The notes below the pieces were generated by a model. It saw nothing but the letters and a program-made list of their open reading frames with translations, had not been told where the DNA came from and did no database searches. Shown here piece by piece: positions 15,542 through 24,018 of a stretch of DNA of 64,000 nt. Numbering within the stretch: position 1 is the stretch's first letter; each line of letters starts with the position of its first letter. This DNA comes from an uncultured Bacilli bacterium (GTDB taxonomy: Bacteria > Bacillota_I > Bacilli_A > RF39 > UBA660), in assembly GCA_934149245.1 (NCBI GenBank), contig CAKPER010000003.1, forward strand, positions 8,175 to 72,174, given 5' to 3'. The position numbers and the translations under genes were made by a program.

Positions 15542-16189
15542 GTGAAAAAAAGAAAATTAAAACCATTTTTAGTTCCTGTTGTTTATGTTTTATCTTTTGC
15601 AATGTTAATTACAAGTGTTTACTTTATAGAAAGAATTATAAATAATACTGTCTTTAAGAGTGAAAATATCAAAGAAGTAAATAAAGATGAGGATGAAGAT
15701 ATTAATATTTCTAATGATATGCCAGTTGTTAATACTGAACCACAGATAATAAGGCCATATATAAATGAGAAAGTTTCTGTTGTAAAGAATTATTATAATT
15801 ATAAAGCTGATAATGCTAGTCAAGAGAATTCAATTTTATATTATGGTAATACTTATATGCAAAATTCTGGTATTGATTATAGTGCTAATGAAGAATTTGA
15901 GGTTGTTAGTGTTTTAGACGGTACTATTACTGAAATAGTAGATGATGAGGTAATGGGTAAGACAATAAAAATAAAGCATAATAATGATTTAGTTAGTGTA
16001 TATCAAAGTATGGGAACTGTTGATTTTAAGGTTAATGATACTGTTACTCAAGGTGCTGTAATAGGACTTAGTGGTGTAAATAATGTTAGTAAAGATTTAG
16101 GTAATCACTTACATTTTGAATTATACCATAAGGGTAATGTTGTGAATCCTGATGATTATTATGGTAAGCTTGTTAGTGAGCTTAAGTAA
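15542..16189 (+). CDS. spoIIQ: SpoIIQ-like forespore LytM/M23 protein
   Basis: A protein of 215 residues with an N-terminal anchor (~12-32) and a C-terminal M23/LytM domain. GTG at 15542 follows GAGGTG at six bases; the alternative GTG is three codons earlier. The HLHFEL motif (HxH) is intact, but the first metal ligand is Asn in NSGIDYSA, where active LytM has His-x-Gly-x-Asp. This resembles the degenerate site of Bacillus subtilis SpoIIQ and differs from clostridial SpoIIQ. The protein is expected to bind SpoIIIAH across the septum as part of the engulfment and feeding channel. The call is based on order and fold. Confidence 0.82.
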   Translation: MKKRKLKPFLVPVVYVLSFAMLITSVYFIERIINNTVFKSENIKEVNKDEDEDINISNDMPVVNTEPQIIRPYINEKVSVVKNYYNYKADNASQENSILYYGNTYMQNSGIDYSANEEFEVVSVLDGTITEIVDDEVMGKTIKIKHNNDLVSVYQSMGTVDFKVNDTVTQGAVIGLSGVNNVSKDLGNHLHFELYHKGNVVNPDDYYGKLVSELK

Positions 16190-16212
16190 GGTGGTACTAT
16201 TCCACTTTTTTT
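16188..16212 (+). terminator. Terminator after spoIIQ
   Basis: AAGGTGG (16188-16194) pairs with CCACTTT (16202-16208) with one G-T pair around a 7-base loop. The T run continues to 16212. Confidence 0.75.
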
Positions 16213-16256
16213 CATATATTTTTGAATATCCAATATATTTTATAAAGGAGATGTTT

Positions 16257-16514
16257 ATGAATAAAAGAATAATTAATCGGGTAAAAGAAGAGGGTAAGTG
16301 TATGATTGATACTGGTAAAACAGTTAGGGAGATTGCTTCTATATTTGGAGTTAGTAAGAGTACAGTACATAAGGATCTTAAGGATAGATTACTTGAAATA
16401 GATAGTTCTATGTATGATGAAGTTTCTAAAATTTTGCAATATCATATTGATGTTAGGCATATTAGAGGTGGAGAATCTACTAGGAGAAAATTTTTTGAAG
16501 AAAATGCAAATTAG
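16257..16514 (+). CDS. spoIIID: Mother-cell transcription regulator SpoIIID
   Basis: A protein of 85 residues. It has one helix-turn-helix, TVREIASIFGVSKSTVHKDL, and the C-terminal basic part HIRGGESTRRKF typical of SpoIIID. It binds DNA as a monomer and switches on or off parts of the sigma-E regulon before sigma-K takes over. ATG at 16257 follows AAAGGAG at six bases; longer in-frame starts lie inside spoIIQ and its terminator. Its place between spoIIQ and mbl matches Bacillus. Confidence 0.93.
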   Translation: MNKRIINRVKEEGKCMIDTGKTVREIASIFGVSKSTVHKDLKDRLLEIDSSMYDEVSKILQYHIDVRHIRGGESTRRKFFEENAN

Positions 16515-16567
16515 TAGTATTCAAACTTGTTAATATGTGGTAAAATAATGGTTAGGATGGTGATATT

Positions 16568-17563
16568 ATGTTTAACAAAGACATTGGAATAGATTTAGGA
16601 ACTGCAAATGTGCTTATATATATAAAGGGACAAGGGATAGTATTGGATGAACCAAGTGTGGTGGCTATTGATACTGATACTAAGAAACCTTTAGCTGTTG
16701 GTACAGAGGCAAGAGAAATGTTAGGTAGAACACCAGGTAAAGTTAAGGCTATAAGACCTATGAAAGATGGTGTAATTGCTGATTTTGATACTACTGAGGT
16801 TATGCTTAATTATTTTATTAAGAAAGTTAGTGGAAAAAGTTTCTTTTCGCGTCCTAGAATACTTATTTGTTGTCCTTCTAATATCACTCAGGTAGAAAAA
16901 AATGCCATTATTGAAGCAGCTGAAAGAACTGGAGCTAAGAAAGTTTTTATTGATGAAGAACCTAAAGTAGCAGCTATAGGAGCTGGAATGGATATTTCTA
17001 AACCTAGTGGAAATATGGTTATTGATATTGGTGGTGGTACTACTGATATTGCAATTCTATCTTTAGGTGGAATTGTTAACAGTGCTTCTATTAGAGTTGC
17101 TGGTAATGCTTTTGATAGTGACATAGTAAAGTATATTAAAGATAAATATAAATTACTTGTTGGTGATAGGACTGCTGAGGATATTAAAATAACGATAGGT
17201 ACAGTTTATCCTGGATCTAGAAATGAAAAGATGGAAGTTAGGGGAAGAGATTTAGTTACAGGTCTTCCACATTCTATAACTATTACTAGTGATGAGGTTG
17301 AAGAAGCTTTAAGAGAAAGTATTTATACTATTGTTCATGCCGCTAAAGGAATATTAGAACAAACTCCTCCTGAATTATCTGCTGATATTATTGATAAAGG
17401 TATAGTTCTTACTGGTGGTGGTTGTATGGTTGATGGATTTAGTCAATTATTATCTCAAGAGTTAAAAGTACCAGTCTTTATAGCTGAAAGTCCTCTAACA
17501 TGTGTAGCTGAGGGTACTGGAGTTTTACTAGATAATATAAATTTAATAGATGGAAGATTGTAA
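16568..17563 (+). CDS. mbl: MreB-like cell-shape protein Mbl
   Basis: A protein of 331 residues of the actin-fold MreB/Mbl family. The start IDLGTANVLIY, the phosphate-2 motif DIGGGTTDIA and the adenosine motif LTGGG are all seen. It forms short membrane filaments that steer elongasome peptidoglycan synthesis. The call Mbl rather than MreB rests on the spoIIID neighbour. The 53-base gap to spoIIID and TAGGATGGTGAT before ATG fit joint or separate expression. A strong terminator follows. Confidence 0.9.
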   Translation: MFNKDIGIDLGTANVLIYIKGQGIVLDEPSVVAIDTDTKKPLAVGTEAREMLGRTPGKVKAIRPMKDGVIADFDTTEVMLNYFIKKVSGKSFFSRPRILICCPSNITQVEKNAIIEAAERTGAKKVFIDEEPKVAAIGAGMDISKPSGNMVIDIGGGTTDIAILSLGGIVNSASIRVAGNAFDSDIVKYIKDKYKLLVGDRTAEDIKITIGTVYPGSRNEKMEVRGRDLVTGLPHSITITSDEVEEALRESIYTIVHAAKGILEQTPPELSADIIDKGIVLTGGGCMVDGFSQLLSQELKVPVFIAESPLTCVAEGTGVLLDNINLIDGRL

Positions 17564-17571
17564 GAATATTT

Positions 17572-17604
17572 AAATTATTACTTTTTATGAGTAGTAATTT
17601 TTTT
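17572..17604 (+). terminator. Terminator after mbl
   Basis: An 11-bp stem (AAATTATTACT with AGTAGTAATTT, one G-T pair) has a 7-base loop and is followed by seven T. Confidence 0.85.
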
Positions 17605-17700
17605 ATTTTACATTTTTATAAAAATTTTAAATAGGTGATTACTTTTCCTTTTATATAATTTATATTTGTTATATAATTATGATAATAGGAGAGTGAAAAA

Positions 17701-20700
17701 GTGGATAGAGTATGTAAAGATTTATTAGATAATTTAGAAAATCGAAGTAGTGAAGAAAATTTTAATATATTTTGTTCTTTGGATAAACAGCATAAAATTG
17801 AAGTTTTAGACCAAGTTAATGATTATTATGGTTTTATGTTTGTTTCTAATTTACAATCAAAAGTGATTATGGTAGAACTTTTATGTGAAGTAAAATCTGA
17901 TAATCTTAAAATTAAATGTGTTAATGATATTAAATTTAATGATTATGATAGAGTAGATATTTTATGTAGTTTAGAGTCGGATGATTTAAAAATAAAATAT
18001 TTGAATGAACTTGATGGAGTGTCTAAAATAGAAATTATTTGTAGTTTAAAATCAGATGAATTAAAATGTCGTTATATTGATAATTATAGTGATAATTTTG
18101 ATGATGATGTGGCATATTCGAGTAGACATGCGGAAAAATATTTTGACAAAAATAGTATTATCTGTAGTTTAAAATCAGATGAATTAAAGTTAAAGTATTT
18201 TAATGATTTTGGTGATTCAGAGATTCTTTGTAGTTTAGGGTCAGATGATTTAAAACTAAAATATTTTAATGAACTTTATGATGATTATTCCAAAGTATCA
18301 GTTATTGAGAGTTTAAAATCAGATATTTTAAAAGAAAAATATTTGAATACTATTACTCTAGAGAATGGTTATGATGAATTGGATATTGACTATTTGAAAA
18401 GTGTTGTTATAAAAAGTTTTGCTTCAGATGAATTAAAGGTTAAATACTTAGAAAATTTTGATCTTGATGGGGTTTATATAGTTTGTAGTTTAAAATCAGA
18501 TGATTTAAAACTAAAATATTTAGATAGTTTTGATGATTCAGCTGGATTAAAAAGATTAAAAATAATCTGTAGTTTTGCTTCAGATGAATTAAAACTTAAA
18601 TTTTTAGATGACTATAATAAAGCTGGTAAAGCAGAAATTATCTGTAGTTTAAAATCAGATGAATTGAAGATAAAAAATTTACCAAAATTTTATGGTAAAT
18701 TGAAAGAGAAAATTGTTCTTAGTCTTTCTAGTACAGAAAAATTATTTGATTATTTGCAAAAAAGTAATAATTCTGAATTAATAAATAGTTTGTTATTTAG
18801 TAGTAGTTCAGAAAAACAATATGTAGTAATAATTGACTTATTATTTATGAAAGATAAGGATTATTCTCCAGAATTAATAGAGAAACTTTGGGACGATAAA
18901 TTGGACTTAGAAAAGAAAATTTATATGGTATCAAAAATTTCTTCTTTAAGTATAGATGATGAAATAATACCAAAAATTATTTTTTTAATTAAATATTCTT
19001 GGGGAGATGAGGTTAGTTTTATCAAAAATTTTAAGAAAGTTAATACATTTGTTGAAAAGGTAGGAATTTCTACGGATGAATTTTGGAAGTATTGTGTTGG
19101 TGATGTTACTGTTTTTGATAAAATTTCATTAATTACTGATGAAGATAATTTTATTAGAGTGAAAAACTACTTTTTTAAAAATATTTATGAAAAAAATGAT
19201 TCAATAGTAAATCAGGTAAAAAATTTTATTAATTTAGTTAAAAATTATGATGATTATAAGGATTTATGTAATGATGTATTGAATAATAGTTCTCAGTTAA
19301 AAAATAATTATAAAGATGATATATTATTTTTATTCAATAGAAATACTGTTATGGTTGATTTTGATAAACCTCACGATTTAGACGAATGTAGTTTAATTAG
19401 AGAAAATATTAAGAATAAATATAAAAAAAGTTTGATTAATGTTTCACATCTAAATGATGAGGAATTAAAGGATAATATTTGTAAGGTATTATTTAATAGA
19501 GATTTGAAATCTTTACAAAAAATCATTGATATTTATGGTAATGTTGAAGAATTAAGAAAGTTGCAATTTAATGATAGAAATGATCCTGTTATAGTTGATG
19601 AGATAGAAAAAATGATTGTTTATGTATCTTTTTTTGAAGAAATAATAAGTTTAGATGATAGGGGGATTTTAGAGAAACTTGCCTCTAATATTAGTAATAA
19701 TTTAGATTTGATTTTAGATTTTTCTTTACAGAAAAATAATTTAGAAGAAAAGTATCGAGATTTATATGGATTAGAATCTGAAAGAGGGACTACAAAAATA
19801 ATTAAAGGGGAAGCTTCTTATTATTCAGTTATTGATAAAGAGAAGACTTCTAAGTATGGCGTTGATGTATATGATTTTTCTCGTAAGGAGTATTGTTTAT
19901 ATGCTCATGTTTGTAGTAAATCTGAGTCTTATGAAGATTTAATAAATGGAAAAGCTACGTTAGATACCAATTTTATTTCTTTTTCACCAATAAGTTATAG
20001 AAATCAATTATATCGTGATTATAGAAAAAATAAAATTATATTCGGATATGATAATGTTCCAAGTGATAAATTTATTATGAGTTCTCCTAAAAATTTGGGT
20101 AGTAATTTTTTCTTGAAGAGGGGAAATATTGATGCTCATTATGAAGTAGTTAATAGGTATCAAAGAGGAATTTTGGAAACTAGTCGAGCTAGTTATTCAA
20201 ATGCAGAAACTTTGTGTATTAGGGAAGGTTTGAAACCAAAGTATATTATTTTACCTAAAGGTAAAGAACCAACTTCTGAAGAATTGGAAATAGCAAAAAA
20301 ATATAATTTAAAATTTGTTATTACTCAACCTAATCAAGCTTCTATTAATAATCCAGAGAAAATTCCACAAGAATATAATGAATTAGAAAAAGAAGATTTA
20401 AGTAATATAAATAAATTAAAAGAATTGAGAGATAAGTTAGCTAAGTATAGTAAAAAAGGTAAAAAAAGAAGAATTGCTATAATGACAGATTCACATGCTT
20501 TATTTGAACCAACTTTGGCAATTTTAGAAGATGCTAGAAGAAATGGTATTAGTGAAATCTATTCTTTAGGCGATAACATTGGTACTGGCTCTAACCCTAG
20601 AGAAGTTTTAGAATTGCTGGATAAATATAATGTACAATCTATAATGGGGAATCATGAATTATATGTTACCAAAGGAGTCGAAGCTTTAAGAGAACATTTA

Positions 20701-21153
20701 GAACAAGTAGGTGCTTATGGTTCGGCTAAAAGAAATAGTGATTGGACTAGAAAACAATTAACTTCTGAGCAAATAAAAAACTTAACATTATATCCTAAGG
20801 CAAAAGAGTTATTGATTGGAAATAAAAAGATACTATTATGTCATTCAATTAAAGATTTTAATACTGGAAAGTTGTTATATAATACTGATGATTATGATAA
20901 AGTATTTCAAGGACATATTCATTTTAAAAGAAGTGATGGAAATGTTGAAACAGTAAGAGGAGCTGGAATAGGTTCGGAAAATGATCAGTATGATGCTTCT
21001 TATATTATTTTAGAAGAAGATGGAGATGATTTTAAAATTATTGAAAGAAATATTCCATTTGATAATAAAAATTTAACTCAAAGTATAAATTTAAGTAGTT
21101 TAAGTGATGGAGAAAAGAATAAAATTTATAATTGGGTTGGTGGAAGGAGATAG
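17701..21153 (+). CDS. Giant repeat protein with C-terminal calcineurin-like phosphoesterase
   Basis: A protein of 1150 residues starting at GTG after GGAGAG. Residues ~60-320 hold about ten repeats around CSLKSDELKLKYL, spaced 20-45 residues and probably helical hairpins. Residues ~330-690 are helical and unassigned. Residues ~700-890 form a distinct domain ending in AETLCIREGLKPKYIILP and IAKKYNLKFVIT. From ~924 a complete metallophosphoesterase core follows: DSH, SLGDNIG, GNHE, LLCHS and GHIH, so all metal-binding motifs are present. No signal peptide or membrane helix is seen, so it should be cytoplasmic. The substrate is unknown; protein phosphatase, nucleotidase or RNA phosphatase are all possible. 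The repeats suggest a protein-binding platform. A 58-residue gene follows in the same operon. Confidence 0.7.
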   Translation: MDRVCKDLLDNLENRSSEENFNIFCSLDKQHKIEVLDQVNDYYGFMFVSNLQSKVIMVELLCEVKSDNLKIKCVNDIKFNDYDRVDILCSLESDDLKIKYLNELDGVSKIEIICSLKSDELKCRYIDNYSDNFDDDVAYSSRHAEKYFDKNSIICSLKSDELKLKYFNDFGDSEILCSLGSDDLKLKYFNELYDDYSKVSVIESLKSDILKEKYLNTITLENGYDELDIDYLKSVVIKSFASDELKVKYLENFDLDGVYIVCSLKSDDLKLKYLDSFDDSAGLKRLKIICSFASDELKLKFLDDYNKAGKAEIICSLKSDELKIKNLPKFYGKLKEKIVLSLSSTEKLFDYLQKSNNSELINSLLFSSSSEKQYVVIIDLLFMKDKDYSPELIEKLWDDKLDLEKKIYMVSKISSLSIDDEIIPKIIFLIKYSWGDEVSFIKNFKKVNTFVEKVGISTDEFWKYCVGDVTVFDKISLITDEDNFIRVKNYFFKNIYEKNDSIVNQVKNFINLVKNYDDYKDLCNDVLNNSSQLKNNYKDDILFLFNRNTVMVDFDKPHDLDECSLIRENIKNKYKKSLINVSHLNDEELKDNICKVLFNRDLKSLQKIIDIYGNVEELRKLQFNDRNDPVIVDEIEKMIVYVSFFEEIISLDDRGILEKLASNISNNLDLILDFSLQKNNLEEKYRDLYGLESERGTTKIIKGEASYYSVIDKEKTSKYGVDVYDFSRKEYCLYAHVCSKSESYEDLINGKATLDTNFISFSPISYRNQLYRDYRKNKIIFGYDNVPSDKFIMSSPKNLGSNFFLKRGNIDAHYEVVNRYQRGILETSRASYSNAETLCIREGLKPKYIILPKGKEPTSEELEIAKKYNLKFVITQPNQASINNPEKIPQEYNELEKEDLSNINKLKELRDKLAKYSKKGKKRRIAIMTDSHALFEPTLAILEDARRNGISEIYSLGDNIGTGSNPREVLELLDKYNVQSIMGNHELYVTKGVEALREHLEQVGAYGSAKRNSDWTRKQLTSEQIKNLTLYPKAKELLIGNKKILLCHSIKDFNTGKLLYNTDDYDKVFQGHIHFKRSDGNVETVRGAGIGSENDQYDASYIILEEDGDDFKIIERNIPFDNKNLTQSINLSSLSDGEKNKIYNWVGGRR
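17881..18680 (+). repeat. In-frame SDxLK repeat array
   Basis: About ten degenerate copies of a segment whose DNA core reads TTTAAAATCAGATGAATTAAA or close to it. The spacing is irregular but always in frame. The array lies inside the 1150-residue protein gene and is not a CRISPR array, because the spacers are coding and of variable length. Confidence 0.8.
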
Positions 21154-21157
21154 TAAA

Positions 21158-21334
21158 ATGAGAGAAATTGTAAATGATTCAGAAATTAAAGAAATAAAAA
21201 AAATAGTTGATATTCTTGATCCTGATAACAAAATGTTTTTGGATACTAGAGAATATTTAAAGAAACAAGAAAAAACTTCAAAAAAAAGAGTTAAGTATTT
21301 TGAACAAAAAAATAATAAAAGAATGGAAAAATAG
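21158..21334 (+). CDS. Small charged protein next to the phosphoesterase
   Basis: A protein of 58 residues, rich in Lys and Glu, with a predicted helical C-terminal half ending in KKRVKYFEQKNNKRMEK. ATG at 21158 follows AAGGAG at seven bases, four bases after the large gene ends, so the two are cotranscribed. Longer in-frame starts overlap the large gene. No family is recognised. It could be a small regulator or antitoxin-like partner of the 1150-residue protein, but nothing in its sequence proves that. Confidence 0.5.
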   Translation: MREIVNDSEIKEIKKIVDILDPDNKMFLDTREYLKKQEKTSKKRVKYFEQKNNKRMEK

Positions 21335-21374
21335 TTATTTAATAATAAAGATTATTTTGCTTTTAGATTATTAT

Positions 21375-21614
21375 AGAGAAATTTTCTGCTTATAGCGGTT
21401 CTTCGAATTTCGGTGGACCTAGAAAAAATTAGTTCAAAATAATTGAGCTAATTTTTTTGATAAATAAAAAGACATTGACATACTTCTTTAGTACAATGTT
21501 TATATAACAAAAAAATACAAAGTACAATATTTCAAAGTATACCTAACTAAATTAAGCCAGGTCCATCGAATTTCGAAGAACCCTTATAGCAATGGTTAGG
21601 AATTTCTCTTTTTT
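21375..21614 (+). terminator. Terminator split by a short mobile element
   Basis: AGAGAAATT (21375-21383) pairs with AATTTCTCT (21601-21609), and a T run follows. Removing the 186-bp element and one 8-bp duplication restores a 9-bp stem with a 22-base loop directly after the 58-residue gene. The element therefore entered the loop of an existing terminator. Confidence 0.75.
21397..21582. mobile_element. MITE-like element, copy 1 (186 bp)
   Basis: The left end begins GGTTCTTCGAATTTCGGTGG and the right end, read inwards, GGTTCTTCGAAATTCGATGG. The two match over 24 bases with two differences. The 8-bp repeat CTTATAGC flanks both sides (21389-21396 and 21583-21590), a clean target duplication. 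There is no coding sequence. A 15-bp terminator-like hairpin (21423-21457) lies just inside the left end. A TTGACA (21475-21480) could be an outward -35 box. The 8-bp duplication and GGTTCTT ends are compatible with mobilisation by an ISL3-type transposase (inference). A related copy lies at 32242-32416. Confidence 0.85.
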
Positions 21615-21653
21615 GTTTTAGATGCATTTTTATATAATGTAAAAGTTTTTTTC

Positions 21654-21682
21654 TTGCATAATAGCAAGCTTTACACTATAAT
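21654..21682 (+). promoter_or_regulatory. Putative sigma-A promoter of the ecf-truA operon
   Basis: TTGCAT (21654-21659), a 17-base spacer, then TATAAT (21677-21682), 20 bases before ecfA1. The rest of the gene-free 21335-21702 stretch is the split terminator and the MITE-like element. Confidence 0.65.
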
Positions 21683-21702
21683 ACTTGTAGGTCGTGATAA
21701 TT

Positions 21703-22512
21703 ATGTTTAATGTTATAAGTCTAGATAATGTTAGTTTAGCTATGAATAATAAAATGTTATTTTCTAATTTGAATTTAGAAGTAGCATCTGGAAGTTTTGT
21801 ATCAATTATTGGAAAGAGTAATTCTGGTAAAAGTAGTTTTGTTAAATTGCTAGCAGGTCTTTTACAATATAGAGGATATATTAATATAAATGGATACTCT
21901 CTTGATGATGAAAATATTTCTTCTATTAGAAAAGGTGTTAGTGTAGTATTTAGTGATGATTGTAGAGAGTTTTCAAATTTTTTAGTGTATGATATTCTTT
22001 CTTTAGAACTTGTTCATATGGGGCTTGATAGAAAAACGATAGATAAAAAAGTAAGTGATGTTAGCAGTAAATTTTTATTAGACGATATATTGTATACACA
22101 AATGGGAGAAATCTCTGAGAGTAGGCAAGTTTTAGTAATGGTTTTATCTTCGGTTTTATCAGGATGTAATATTTTGATTATGGATGATTGTTTGGATAAA
22201 ATTATAGATAAAGATAAAAATAAACTTATGAAATATTTGAAAAAGTTAAAAAAAACAGATGATTTGACTGTTTTAATGACTACTCATGAAATGGAGAATG
22301 TACTTTATTGTGATAAAGTGATAGTTTTAGATGAAGGTAAAAAAGTATATGATGATAGTGTTAGACATTTGTTTGAAGATAGGCAAGTATTGAAAAAATT
22401 TGATATAGAAGTACCTTTTGTTGTTAATTTGTCATATAGGCTTGTTAAAGAGGGAAGAATTTCTAATATTTGTCTTGATGAGAGAAAGTTAGTTGATGAG
22501 TTATGGAAATAG
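21703..22512 (+). CDS. ecfA1: ECF transporter ATPase EcfA1, partly degenerate
   Basis: A protein of 269 residues with an ABC ATPase fold. Walker A is intact (GKSNSGKSS) and the switch His is present (MTTHE). The signature LSGGQ is replaced by ISESRQ. Walker B ends LIMDD, so the catalytic Glu is Asp. EcfA1 normally pairs with EcfA2 to drive vitamin uptake by EcfT and S components. The gene overlaps ecfA2 by ten bases, and the order ecfA1-ecfA2-ecfT-truA is the usual Firmicutes one. ATG at 21703 is preferred to the in-frame GTG at 21694. No S component is in the window. Confidence 0.8.
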   Translation: MFNVISLDNVSLAMNNKMLFSNLNLEVASGSFVSIIGKSNSGKSSFVKLLAGLLQYRGYININGYSLDDENISSIRKGVSVVFSDDCREFSNFLVYDILSLELVHMGLDRKTIDKKVSDVSSKFLLDDILYTQMGEISESRQVLVMVLSSVLSGCNILIMDDCLDKIIDKDKNKLMKYLKKLKKTDDLTVLMTTHEMENVLYCDKVIVLDEGKKVYDDSVRHLFEDRQVLKKFDIEVPFVVNLSYRLVKEGRISNICLDERKLVDELWK

Positions 22513-23300
22513 AATTAAAAGATATATATTATAAAGATAAATTATATAATTTTAATTATAAATTTGTTCAGGGAAAAGTTACTGCTATTATGGGAGATAA
22601 TCCAAGTAATAGCTTAATTGCTTCTATTATTATGGGACAAGTTAGGGATTTTTATGGTAGTGTTTTAGTAGATGGTTTGTATAATTATGATAAGCATAGC
22701 TTTTATAAAAATATAGGTTATGTTTCAGCTTGTCCAGTTAATCAATTTGTGTGTTCTATTGTTAAAGATGAACTTATTATGAAATTAAAAAAATTTAATT
22801 ATAAACTTGATAAGGTAGATAAAGTTATTAATGATGTTTTAAAAATGGTTGATTTGGATGTAGAAATTTTAGAAAGAAAAGTTTTTTCTCTTAGTGACAG
22901 CGAAATACTAAAAATTTCACTAGCCATGTCTTTGATACTTAATCCTAAGGTGTTGCTTTTAGATAATGTTACAATTTATATGGATTATGAAATGAAACAG
23001 AAATTTTTAAGTCTATTTAAGAAATTAAAAGATAGGTATAATAAGACTATTATTATTATTTCTAATGATATTCAATTTTTATCTTGTATTGTAGATAATT
23101 ATTTGATAGTAGATAAGGGCTTGGTAAAGGAAAGTGGTATGTTTAAGGATTTTGTTTTTGAACAGAAAAGGTTAAATAAATATGGAATAAATATGCCAGC
23201 AAAATATAAATTTATTGATATTATGAGTAAATATAAAAAGATTAATAAAAAAGATATTAATAGTATAGATGATTTAGTAGAGGTGATATGTTGTGAATAA
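22503..23300 (+). CDS. ecfA2: EcfA2-like protein with lost ATPase motifs
   Basis: A protein of 265 residues in the ecfA2 position. The P-loop reads GDNPSNSLI, so the Walker A Gly and Lys are gone. The signature reads SLSDSE. Walker B is LLLDN, with Asn for the catalytic Glu. The switch His is Asn in ISNDI. The rest of the fold keeps ABC features, including LAMSLILNPKVLLLD. As written it should bind ATP poorly or not at all and act as a structural half of a heterodimer. The frame is intact and the gene is translationally coupled on both sides, so it is not an obvious pseudogene. Confidence 0.75.
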   Translation: MEIELKDIYYKDKLYNFNYKFVQGKVTAIMGDNPSNSLIASIIMGQVRDFYGSVLVDGLYNYDKHSFYKNIGYVSACPVNQFVCSIVKDELIMKLKKFNYKLDKVDKVINDVLKMVDLDVEILERKVFSLSDSEILKISLAMSLILNPKVLLLDNVTIYMDYEMKQKFLSLFKKLKDRYNKTIIIISNDIQFLSCIVDNYLIVDKGLVKESGMFKDFVFEQKRLNKYGINMPAKYKFIDIMSKYKKINKKDINSIDDLVEVICCE

Positions 23301-24003
23301 TAAGAGTAGTATTGTTCATCAATTAAATTGGTCATATAAAGTTATATCTGTTTTTCTTTTTATAATCTCTGTTGTGTTTGTAAAACAATCTGTTGGTTTA
23401 TTTATTGTAAGTTTCTTTTTGTTTATTATTATGCTATTTAGTAATATTAGATTTAGAGTTTATTTAAAAAATTTAAATATGTTTAGTATTTTTTTGTTTG
23501 TAGTTTTCTTTTTTATTACTATGTTTAGTTTGAGTTTATATAAGGGAATTTTCATTATAGTTAAATTAATAGATATTATTATGTATGTGTCTGTTATTTC
23601 TATTACTAGTAGCTATTATGAACTTTCTTGTGGCGTTAGAGATATTTTAAATAGATTTGGGCACTTTTTAGATGTTAGTTCTATTTCTTTTAAAGTGGCA
23701 TCATTTTTAAGCTTTTTTAATTATTTATATGAAGAGAGAGAAAGATATAGATTTTGGATGATGGTTAATGGAAAGAGATATAATTTTAGTTTTATAGATA
23801 GAATTGATTATTTAATTAAAGAATTTAGAAATTTATTTTGTAATGTGGTTAGAAAAATTGATAGTAATAAGAATCGTTTGAGTGTAAAGAAATATAATAT
23901 AGATAGTTATAAGTATAATTATAGGTTGAATAAATGGAAAAAAACTGATACAATATTGTTAGTAATAAATTTGCTAGTTATGTTTATAGCTTTTATTTAT
24001 TAG
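23293..24003 (+). CDS. ecfT: ECF transporter transmembrane protein EcfT
   Basis: A protein of 236 residues with about five membrane helices in the first two thirds, a basic cytoplasmic region with RYRFWMMVNGKRYNF, and a final membrane helix. In EcfT such a cytoplasmic segment holds two coupling helices that touch the EcfA pair; the usual ARG-type motifs are not clear here. GTG at 23293 follows GAGGTGAT and overlaps ecfA2 by eight bases. Its position before truA matches the family. It is divergent like its ATPase partners. Confidence 0.72.
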   Translation: MNNKSSIVHQLNWSYKVISVFLFIISVVFVKQSVGLFIVSFFLFIIMLFSNIRFRVYLKNLNMFSIFLFVVFFFITMFSLSLYKGIFIIVKLIDIIMYVSVISITSSYYELSCGVRDILNRFGHFLDVSSISFKVASFLSFFNYLYEERERYRFWMMVNGKRYNFSFIDRIDYLIKEFRNLFCNVVRKIDSNKNRLSVKKYNIDSYKYNYRLNKWKKTDTILLVINLLVMFIAFIY

Positions 24004-24018
24004 AAAGAGGTAAGTAGT

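Noticed and set aside
17881..18680. Repeated DNA resembling a CRISPR or satellite array
   Set aside because: The repeats are degenerate, irregularly spaced and always in the reading frame of the 1150-residue protein.
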